Assembly: GCA_017306865.1 (NCBI GenBank)
Contig: JAFKHH010000015.1
Coordinates: 248,001 to 312,000 of the forward strand
DNA: 64,000 bases
Reading direction: 5' to 3'
Origin: Filimonas sp.
GTDB taxonomy: Bacteria; Bacteroidota; Bacteroidia; Chitinophagales; Chitinophagaceae
How positions within the stretch are numbered: the first letter of the stretch is position 1; each line of letters begins with the position of its first letter. This document shows, piece after piece, positions 35,853 through 42,860 of this stretch. The notes below the pieces were generated by a model. That model saw nothing but the letters and a program-made list of their open reading frames with translations, had not been told where the DNA came from and did no database searches. The translations under genes were made by a program, and so were the position numbers.

Positions 35853-37730
35853 ATGCATTATGTATCAGCAGAAGGATTGACAAAAAGTTTTGGCGTAACG
35901 CCGTTGTTCAGGAATATTTCTTTTCACATTAACGAGGGAGACAAAATAGCGTTGATTGCGCGCAATGGTGTGGGTAAAAGTACTTTGCTCAAAATACTGG
36001 CGGGCAGGGATACAGTGGATGATGGTAAGCTCTGGATCAACAAAGATGTGGATGTTGCTCTCTTTGAGCAGCAACCGGATTTTGATGAGGAAAAAACAGT
36101 CTTAGAAAATATTTTTCATGTATCGCACCCGGTAATAGCGGCTATCCGCGATTTTGAAGTAGCATCTGAAAGCAACGACGGTCATGCGCTGTCTGAGGCT
36201 ATTACCCAAATGGACTCTCTCGGAGCGTGGGATTTTGAGGCTAAGGTAAAGCAGATATTGGGCAAACTGAATATTCATAACCTGCAGGATAGGGTAGACA
36301 GGCTTAGCGGTGGGCAGCGTAAACGTGTATCACTGGCAAAAACGCTGATAGATATTGGCTTTGACCACAAGCATACGTTGCTGATGATGGACGAACCGAC
36401 GAACCACCTGGATGTAGAAATGATAGAATGGCTGGAACATTACCTGAACAAGGAAAATGTAACGCTGCTACTGGTAACGCACGACCGTTACTTCCTGGAT
36501 GCGGTGAGCGATGAGATATGGGAGCTGGAGCGTGAAAACCTGTACCCGTATAAGGGCGACTACCAAAACTACATGGAGAAAAAGGTGGCGCGGCTGGATA
36601 GTGAACAGGCAAGTGTAGATAAAGCCAAAAACCAATACCGCAAAGAGCTGGAGTGGATGCGTAAGCAACCCAAAGCCCGTACTACAAAAAGTAAAAGCAG
36701 GGAAGATAATTTCTATGAAATAGAGGCAAAAGCAAAACAAAAAATACAGGATGCGCAACTGCAACTGCAGATGAAGATGAATCGCCTGGGCGGTAAGATC
36801 ATAGAGATGAAGAAGGTGTATAAGTCTTATGGCGATAAAGTGATATTGAAAGGTTTTGACTATACTTTTTCCAAGGGAGAACGCATTGGTGTAGTTGGCA
36901 AAAACGGGGTAGGTAAATCTACGTTCCTGAATATTTTACAACAATTAGAAGAGGCCGATAGCGGTAAGGTTAACGTAGGAGATACAGTTGTATTTGGTAA
37001 TTTTTCCCAGCAGGGTTTGGTTATTAAAGATGATCTGCGCGTAATAGAATACGTAAAGACTTTTGCAGAAAGCTTTCCGTTAGCTGGCGGAGGTAGTTTA
37101 AGTGCAGCACAGTTCCTGGAATTATTTCTATTCCCCCCGGAGAAACAATATACCTATCTGAGTGCATTAAGTGGAGGAGAAAAGAAACGCCTGCAATTAT
37201 TGACAATCCTTTTCCGCAATCCCAACTTCCTGATATTGGATGAACCTACAAATGATCTTGACCTGCCTACACTGGCGGTGTTGGAAAATTTCCTTTCCGA
37301 ATATCAGGGTTGTGTACTGATCGTATCGCATGACCGCTATTTTATGGACAGGCTGGTAGATCATCTTTTTGTTTTTGAAGGAGACGGCAATGTGCGTGAT
37401 TTCCCCGGCACATATACGCAATACCGCATCTGGCAAAAGGAAGAAGAACGTAAACAGGAAGTGGTTAAACCGCAACAAAAGGTAGAAGTAAACACGCCAA
37501 GCGCTCCGGTACAAAAGAAAAAAGTGTCTTTTAAAGATAAAAAAGAATTTGAAGACCTTGAAAAGGAAATAGCTGCATTAGAAGCTGAGAAGCAACAAGT
37601 AGTAGAGCAAATGAGTAACCCGGACCTCCCTTTTGAGCAATTGAACATACATAGCAAGCGAATGACGGAGATAGCTGCGCTGCTGGAAGAAAAAGAACTG
37701 CGTTGGCTGGAACTGAGTGAAATTGTTTAA
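35853..37730 (+). CDS. ABC-F family ATPase (Uup/EttA-like)
   Basis: A 625-residue soluble protein with two ABC ATPase domains and no membrane segment. Walker A motifs RNGVGKST (about 37-44) and KNGVGKST (second domain), signatures LSGGQRKR and LSGGEKKR, Walker B LLMMDEPTNHLD and LILDEPTNDLD. The inter-domain linker is Arg/Lys rich (RKELEWMRKQPKARTTKSKS), and a C-terminal coiled coil (EFEDLEKEIAALEAEKQQ) follows. ABC-F proteins act on ribosomes. The C-terminal coiled coil resembles Uup more than EttA. Confidence 0.92.
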   Translation: MHYVSAEGLTKSFGVTPLFRNISFHINEGDKIALIARNGVGKSTLLKILAGRDTVDDGKLWINKDVDVALFEQQPDFDEEKTVLENIFHVSHPVIAAIRDFEVASESNDGHALSEAITQMDSLGAWDFEAKVKQILGKLNIHNLQDRVDRLSGGQRKRVSLAKTLIDIGFDHKHTLLMMDEPTNHLDVEMIEWLEHYLNKENVTLLLVTHDRYFLDAVSDEIWELERENLYPYKGDYQNYMEKKVARLDSEQASVDKAKNQYRKELEWMRKQPKARTTKSKSREDNFYEIEAKAKQKIQDAQLQLQMKMNRLGGKIIEMKKVYKSYGDKVILKGFDYTFSKGERIGVVGKNGVGKSTFLNILQQLEEADSGKVNVGDTVVFGNFSQQGLVIKDDLRVIEYVKTFAESFPLAGGGSLSAAQFLELFLFPPEKQYTYLSALSGGEKKRLQLLTILFRNPNFLILDEPTNDLDLPTLAVLENFLSEYQGCVLIVSHDRYFMDRLVDHLFVFEGDGNVRDFPGTYTQYRIWQKEEERKQEVVKPQQKVEVNTPSAPVQKKKVSFKDKKEFEDLEKEIAALEAEKQQVVEQMSNPDLPFEQLNIHSKRMTEIAALLEEKELRWLELSEIV

Positions 37731-37805
37731 GATGATGAAAGTTTAGTATGCAATCTATTGCGTGTTTGCTGCAATGTTGCATTTTCTAATAACTTGTTTA
37801 AATGT

Positions 37806-37847
37806 AAAAGCTAATATATGGACTTTAATGTCGATGTATTAGCTTTT
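37806..37847 (+). terminator. Terminator after the ABC-F gene
   Basis: AAAAGCTAATA (37806-37816) pairs with TATTAGCTTTT (37837-37847), followed by ATTTTTAT. Confidence 0.7.
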
Positions 37848-37958
37848 ATTTTTATATAACCCCTTCATTGACAAGTTGTAATGTTGAACAAAGTATTTGC
37901 GTAAACATCCGGCTCTTTACCTTCACACCCGTCAAGCATTAACTCTTTTTGTACCAAC

Positions 37959-39137
37959 ATGAAACATCACATTTTGATGCCAGTACTATGGTTACTGGCA
38001 TGCTCATCCTATGCGCAACCTATAGGGTGGCAGCATTTGGATTTAAAATCCGATCACTTTTTTGGCATCAGTACAAGCAAAGCCTACAGCGAACTATTAC
38101 AGAACAAAAAAGCAACTACAACCATTGTGGCAATCATCGACAACGGTATCGACACTGCCCACCAGGACCTTCGCAACATTATCTGGACGAATCCAAAAGA
38201 AATAGCCCGTAATGGCATAGATGACGACAAGAATGGCTACCCGGACGATGTACATGGCTGGAATTTTTCCTCACCTGTAAACAATAACCCCCAAGCCGGG
38301 CAGTATGTAAGCTTCAACAAGGATGCATCCGGACCAAGTATGCCTGGTAAAATTGCATCGACGTACGGCTGGGATATTACTGGCTCTGCGCCATTGCATG
38401 GTACGCATATAGCAGGAATAATAGGTGCAAAGCGGAATACCGGCACAGGCGTACAAGGCGTAGCAGACAATGTAAAGATTATGTCGCTTCGTTGCGGCAC
38501 TACTGACCAGGGTTTAGCAGATGCGATCCGCTACGCTGCAGACAATGGGGCAAAGGTTATTAACATCAGTCTTGGAAAGGAAAGTCGAAAAGGAGAAAAC
38601 CAGGTAGATAATGCTATTCAGTATGCGATGAACCACGATGTACTGATCGTACACGCAGCAGGCAATGAAGGGCTTGACCTGGATAAAGTAAAGCGTTATC
38701 CAAATAGAAATTATTCAGGCAATAAAGCGCAGTCGGCTGCATGGATAGAAGTAGGCGCATCTGGCTGGAACAACGATAGTACTTTGTTGACGGCTTTTTC
38801 CAACTATGGCAAAACAACCGTGGACGTATTTGCACCCGGCGCCCGCATTTTTTCTACTACGCCTAACAATCAATATGCGTATGAAGATGGTACCAGTATG
38901 GCTGCACCGGTAGTCGCAGGCCTGGCTGCATTGATCCGTAGTTATTACCCTTCTCTTACGGCACCGCAGGTAAAAGAAATTATTGTAACCTCTGTATACA
39001 AGATCAATCACAATGTGTGGGTCGATCTGAATGGTAAGCTGGGTTTAAAACCATTTTCTGAAACAAGTATTTCTGGTGGTGTTGTAAACGCATACAATGC
39101 GTTGAAGATGGCTGCAGAAAGGGTAGAGGTTAATTAA
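37959..39137 (+). CDS. Subtilisin-like S8 serine protease, exported
   Basis: A 392-residue protease. The catalytic triad is visible: Asp61 in VAIIDNGIDTAHQDL, His147 in PLHGTHIAGIIGA, Ser313 in DGTSMAAPVVAGLAAL. The N-terminus MKHHILMPVLWLLACSSYAQ is a signal with a possible lipobox Cys at 15. No long propeptide is present between the signal and the catalytic domain, and no C-terminal sorting domain is seen. It ends near 39137, where palindromic repeats begin. Confidence 0.93.
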   Translation: MKHHILMPVLWLLACSSYAQPIGWQHLDLKSDHFFGISTSKAYSELLQNKKATTTIVAIIDNGIDTAHQDLRNIIWTNPKEIARNGIDDDKNGYPDDVHGWNFSSPVNNNPQAGQYVSFNKDASGPSMPGKIASTYGWDITGSAPLHGTHIAGIIGAKRNTGTGVQGVADNVKIMSLRCGTTDQGLADAIRYAADNGAKVINISLGKESRKGENQVDNAIQYAMNHDVLIVHAAGNEGLDLDKVKRYPNRNYSGNKAQSAAWIEVGASGWNNDSTLLTAFSNYGKTTVDVFAPGARIFSTTPNNQYAYEDGTSMAAPVVAGLAALIRSYYPSLTAPQVKEIIVTSVYKINHNVWVDLNGKLGLKPFSETSISGGVVNAYNALKMAAERVEVN

Positions 39138-39163
39138 GTTGCAGGTCTTTTGTCTAAACGTAA

Positions 39164-39358
39164 AAACCTGACAGGTCTTAAAGACCTGTCAGGTTTAGTG
39201 CATGCGTACTGGTGCTATTGTTACTAATGTTTGCATTGAATTGTTGTAACAAAGGTGAAGCTACTTCATCTTAAATTAAGTAAAAGGAAAGCACAGGCCG
39301 GGAGGCCTGCGCCAGTAAAACGTAAAAACCTGACAGGTCTTTAAGACCTGTCAGGTTT
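39164..39358. repeat. Two copies of a 33-nt CCTGACAGGTC palindrome
   Basis: Copies at 39164-39196 (centre A) and 39326-39358 (centre T) each have 16-bp perfect arms (AAACCTGACAGGTCTT) and shared flanks (CGTAAA before, AGTG after). They sit between convergent genes and could terminate both. Between them lies CAGGCC-GGGA-GGCCTG (39294-39309), also found at 7553. A weaker relative, AACCCTGTCAGGGTT, is at 45771-45785. Confidence 0.8.
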
Positions 39359-39380
39359 AGTGTATGTGTGTTGTTTTCCA

Positions 39381-40538
39381 TCATCCCATCAGTTCCAGCA
39401 GATGATCCAGCGCTTTGTCAGAATGTAAAATAGCTGTTTGCTCCAGTGTTAAACCTGCAACCTCAGACGCTCGTGTACGCATTTGCTGCTCATAAGCCGC
39501 TATCGCATCCTGCATATCTGTGTATGAATTGTTAGCCAGGCATTCGCTTAGTTCAAGTGCATCCTGCATTGCCATATTTACGCCCTCGCCTGCATAAGGT
39601 GGCATCAGGTGTGCAGCATCGCCCAACATAGTAATATTTGGCTGCGCATCCCATGTTTGGTCTAATGGCATACAATATTGTGGGCGCGGTATAAACTTCG
39701 GTTCTGCATTGTCAAATAGTTCCAGCCATATCGGGTTCCAGCCTGTGAACGTTTGTTCAAACCAGGCTTTTACCTGCGCCTTATCAGTGTAGTCCAATCC
39801 ATTTTCGCTAGACCAGCTTTCAGGCGTTTTAATGCCGAGGTAAAACACCAGGCTACCATCGCCTTTAGAACTTACAATAAGCGATTTTTCATCACCCATA
39901 GCGAATATTTTTCCATCATTAACCAGTGCATTTACTCCAGGAACGGTTGTTGCTGCATTGTACACTGCACCTTCAAGTATGGTTACACCTGAGTAAAAAG
40001 GCTTAACCGGTGTGATGAAGGAGCGTACTTTAGAGTTGGCGCCATCTGCTGCAATAACAAGATCAGCGATAGCATGTGTGCCATTGTGAAAGGACAATTG
40101 CCATTTGCCTTCCGTTTGTTTCAGGGAGATAAGGTAGCTGTCCCATATCACAGTGCCATCATTCAGTGACTCCAGCAAGATCTTTCTTAGCGGGCCACGG
40201 TCTATTTCAGGGCGAAAGTGAGGGTCGCTAAACGTATCTCTTGCTTCTTCTTCATGCTGATCAAGTAGTACCACAGCCTGTTTGTCTACAATGCGTAGTT
40301 TATCCGCACCGGGGCGATAGTTTGCCGTAAATGCGTCCATAAGGCCGGCTTTACGCAATGCGGCCAGGCCAGATTCATCGTGCAGGTCTAATGTAGCGCC
40401 TTGTACACGTACATCCTTGTTCACATCACGTTCATACACATTTACAGTAGCGCCCTGCATTTGTAATAACCGTGCAAGCGTTAACCCGCCGGGGCCGCCA
40501 CCTATAATGGCGATCGTTTTATTTTCTAGTAAGTTCAT
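39381..40538 (-). CDS. Tet(X)-like FAD-dependent monooxygenase
   Basis: A 385-residue class A flavoprotein monooxygenase. FAD motif IAIIGGGPGGLTLARLLQ at about residues 9-26, then VYERD; the second FAD block is ITMLGDAAHLMPPYAGEGVNMAMQDALELSECL. Phrases TLDLHDESGLAALRKAGL, DRGPLRKILLESLNDGTVIWD and AAYEQQM parallel Tet(X) proteins closely. Tet(X) hydroxylates and inactivates tetracyclines. This relative could act on tetracycline or another aromatic substrate; that is inference. It lies 10 bases after the tetR-family gene in the same operon. Confidence 0.85.
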   Translation of the reverse strand: MNLLENKTIAIIGGGPGGLTLARLLQMQGATVNVYERDVNKDVRVQGATLDLHDESGLAALRKAGLMDAFTANYRPGADKLRIVDKQAVVLLDQHEEEARDTFSDPHFRPEIDRGPLRKILLESLNDGTVIWDSYLISLKQTEGKWQLSFHNGTHAIADLVIAADGANSKVRSFITPVKPFYSGVTILEGAVYNAATTVPGVNALVNDGKIFAMGDEKSLIVSSKGDGSLVFYLGIKTPESWSSENGLDYTDKAQVKAWFEQTFTGWNPIWLELFDNAEPKFIPRPQYCMPLDQTWDAQPNITMLGDAAHLMPPYAGEGVNMAMQDALELSECLANNSYTDMQDAIAAYEQQMRTRASEVAGLTLEQTAILHSDKALDHLLELMG

Positions 40539-40548
40539 CTTGTTTCTT

Positions 40549-41154
40549 TTAATGTTTGTTTTGTAAAATGCCTGCTATTACTGCATCGCAGCTTGACTGG
40601 AACAACTCGTCAGTTATTACCTGCACAGGACGGTCGGTATGTTCAAAGTATTCATTGATAAGGTCTAACAGCGGTGCAAATACCAACGCACGAAAGATCT
40701 GAATGGGAAAATTTTTTATTGTACCGGCAGCAGCATGTCTTTCTGCAAATTGGTGGACAGGGGTAAAGAACTGGCCTTCCGTAATATTACGTTCTTTGTA
40801 GGCCTTGTTTAGCAGGGGAGATGATTTTCCGTATTGCATCAGGGCAAAAGCATGCCTATTGTTTTTGAAATAAGTAAAACAGTTTTGCCAGATACAATGA
40901 ATGCCTACTGCAAAATCCATTGTAGCAGAAAAATTTTCCAGGACAGCTTTCTCAAATGCACCGATCACTTCATCTACAAACAGTTTTATCAAAAGGTCTT
41001 CTTTATTCTCATACTTAATGTAAATAGTACGGGGTGAGATATTGGCAGCCTTAGCCAGTTTCTGCATGGTCAGGTTTTCCAGGCCATCTTCCGCAATCAG
41101 TTGCAAAGCCAGCTTCCTGATTGCTTCTTCTTTTTCTATATTCTTTGGTCGCAT
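40549..41154 (-). CDS. TetR/AcrR-family transcriptional regulator
   Basis: A 201-residue regulator. The N-terminal HTH is AIRKLALQLIAEDGLENLT followed by MQKLAKAANISPRTIYIKYENKEDLLIKLF, the standard TetR DNA-binding module. The C-terminal ligand-binding part is helical and not specific. It is the first gene of a two-gene unit with the monooxygenase. A palindrome 26 bases upstream of its start is the probable operator, which suggests autoregulation and induction by a substrate of the monooxygenase. Confidence 0.9.
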   Translation of the reverse strand: MRPKNIEKEEAIRKLALQLIAEDGLENLTMQKLAKAANISPRTIYIKYENKEDLLIKLFVDEVIGAFEKAVLENFSATMDFAVGIHCIWQNCFTYFKNNRHAFALMQYGKSSPLLNKAYKERNITEGQFFTPVHQFAERHAAAGTIKNFPIQIFRALVFAPLLDLINEYFEHTDRPVQVITDELFQSSCDAVIAGILQNKH

Positions 41155-41180
41155 GAATAATTGAATTACGATGCAAAATA

Positions 41181-41198
41181 AGTAAACATTTATTTACT
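41181..41198. promoter_or_regulatory. Probable TetR-family operator
   Basis: AGTAAACATTTATTTACT is an 18-bp dyad with six perfect outer base pairs, located 26 bases upstream of the regulator start. Length and symmetry fit a TetR-dimer site. Confidence 0.6.
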
Positions 41199-41286
41199 AA
41201 TAAAATAATTCAATTAACATCTATCTTAAAACAATTAAACCATTTAACAATGAATCACTTATGGGGTATTCCTTAAATTAATCCCT

Positions 41287-42096
41287 CTAATGCTCAGCCT
41301 TATAAATGTCTGCCTGGTTAATTTCTTGCAGCCTTGCTTTGTTGAAATCAGCATTATCTGGCAGGCGTAGATGGGTTGCAGGAAGTAGCGCCAGTTCTAC
41401 CAATAATGGTTTGCCTGTGCTAAAGGCCAGCATGTGGCCCCCTTTATTATGCTCGTTGTTGAGGAAGTGAAAATGAAATTCCGCTACGTTGATACTGCTT
41501 AGAAATGCCGGTGTGTAAAAGCCTTGCAATGTGCCACTAATGCCAGACATTTCAAATACAGATTGATTTTTAGCCGCATCTGAAAGAGACGGGTAAGGGC
41601 GTTGTTGTTTAGGTACGCTTCTGAACTTTAAAGTGTCGAAAGTACCGCTAACGCGTACCGCATATAGTTGGTTGGGCTTCATGTAAGCATGAATGGAATC
41701 GTATAATGCCTTTTGTGATAAAGCGTGTGTAGGTTGTAACACAAACCTTTTCTCCGTTTTGAAATAAACTGCATTTGCAAATGGCACACCTGTCTCATCT
41801 GCAACAATACTTACCGAGCCATCAGCCCCAGCACGGTAAACAGTATTTCCCGAAAGAATTAATTCTCCGTCCAGTTGGTTAAATGTGCCAAGCCCGAAAT
41901 TGCCTTCTTTTTTCAAATCCCTCACCGTAAAATCTGTTGTTTCAAAAATTCCTTTTTGTAAAGCAGTGATCAGTGAATATTGAAAAAGTTCATTTTGTGG
42001 TTTATTGTACACAGCATTTTTATGTGTGGAACATGCTGCAAAAAAACAAAATAAAAAAACTGCGAATAAAATCTGGGAAAATGAAGGGCGATGCAT
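41287..42096 (-). CDS. Alpha-acetolactate decarboxylase, lipoprotein form
   Basis: A 269-residue protein. Family motifs: LFQYSLITALQKGIFETTDF, NFGLGTFNQLDGELILSG, VSGTFDTLKFRS, and the metal-binding EFHFHFLNNEHNKGGHMLAF with the expected zinc His residues. It converts acetolactate to acetoin. The start at 42096 gives the signal FSQILFAVFLFCFFAACST with a lipobox, so the enzyme would be lipid-anchored outside the cytoplasm. No acetolactate synthase gene is nearby. A longer upstream frame was rejected because it lacks a signal. Confidence 0.85.
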   Translation of the reverse strand: MHRPSFSQILFAVFLFCFFAACSTHKNAVYNKPQNELFQYSLITALQKGIFETTDFTVRDLKKEGNFGLGTFNQLDGELILSGNTVYRAGADGSVSIVADETGVPFANAVYFKTEKRFVLQPTHALSQKALYDSIHAYMKPNQLYAVRVSGTFDTLKFRSVPKQQRPYPSLSDAAKNQSVFEMSGISGTLQGFYTPAFLSSINVAEFHFHFLNNEHNKGGHMLAFSTGKPLLVELALLPATHLRLPDNADFNKARLQEINQADIYKAEH

Positions 42097-42314
42097 AATG
42101 AAAAATTGTGTTTTAAAAATACTCCTGCTATCAATATCAATGAAATAAATCTGGTAGAAATGTATGGATGCTTTGCAAACGTCACAATGGTAAGTACGAA
42201 CAAACAATAAGTTAACATTTCCTTGGTGAACATTTTATTGCCGGAGCCTGTTTTATTCTGGCAAGGTCTTTGGACAATTTTCCTCATTATTTAACTTATA
42301 AAAACCCAAGTGTT

Positions 42315-42620
42315 ATGAGCATACAAAAAGTATTGATCGGCACTTTATCCGGTGTTGTTGCCGGTGTAGCCATTGGTCTCTTAGTAGCCCCTGAAAAAGG
42401 GAGTGATACCCGCCAGAAAATTGCAGATACTGCTGACAGTCTTAAAAAAAGGTTCCGTCGTTTACGTGGGCAGGCAAATAGTGAGCTGGACGAATTGAGA
42501 GACATTTTTGAACACGAGGTTGATGGCCTGAAAGATGACGTGCGCGAGCGCGTTCTCAAACTTATTGAAGCTTCTAAAAAGAGCTATAATCATGTGAAAG
42601 ATGAAGCCATTCTTTCCTAA
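42315..42620 (+). CDS. YtxH-domain protein
   Basis: A 101-residue protein: an N-terminal glycine-rich hydrophobic helix (VLIGTLSGVVAGVAIGLLVAP) followed by EKGSDTRQKIADTADSLKKR and an amphipathic coiled-coil tail. This is the YtxH (gas vesicle/general stress-like) pattern. It is membrane-associated with a cytoplasmic helical tail and probably involved in stress. The ATG at 42315 is preferred to an in-frame upstream ATG because the hydrophobic helix follows directly. Confidence 0.8.
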   Translation: MSIQKVLIGTLSGVVAGVAIGLLVAPEKGSDTRQKIADTADSLKKRFRRLRGQANSELDELRDIFEHEVDGLKDDVRERVLKLIEASKKSYNHVKDEAILS

Positions 42621-42791
42621 AACTTATTAGCAATCCGCAATTGCTATTTCCTACAACTATCGTAAGGTATATAGGGCATTCCCCGTAAATGCAGGGCTGC
42701 TTTATATGCCTTTCGTATTTTAAGGAAGTTAGCGGTAAAGGAGTCAGAATAATTTGAGATTTGAAATTTTAGATTTCAGATTAACCATATA

Positions 42792-42827
42792 AAAGCAGAG
42801 CGCCTGATTTATCAGGCGCTCTGCTTT
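42792..42827. terminator. Strong bidirectional terminator
   Basis: AAAGCAGAGCGCCTGA (42792-42807) pairs exactly with TCAGGCGCTCTGCTTT (42812-42827) around TTTA. It lies between convergent YtxH and topA genes. Confidence 0.85.
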
Positions 42828-42829
42828 AT

Positions 42830-42854
42830 TTACATCGTACATCTAACATCGTAC
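42830..42854 (-). repeat. ACGATGTTAG word after topA stop
   Basis: Read on the minus strand it contains ACGATGTTAGATGTACGATG, 6 bases after the topA stop and just before the terminator hairpin, the same order as at the OsmC gene. Confidence 0.8.
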
Positions 42855-42860
42855 GTGTTC

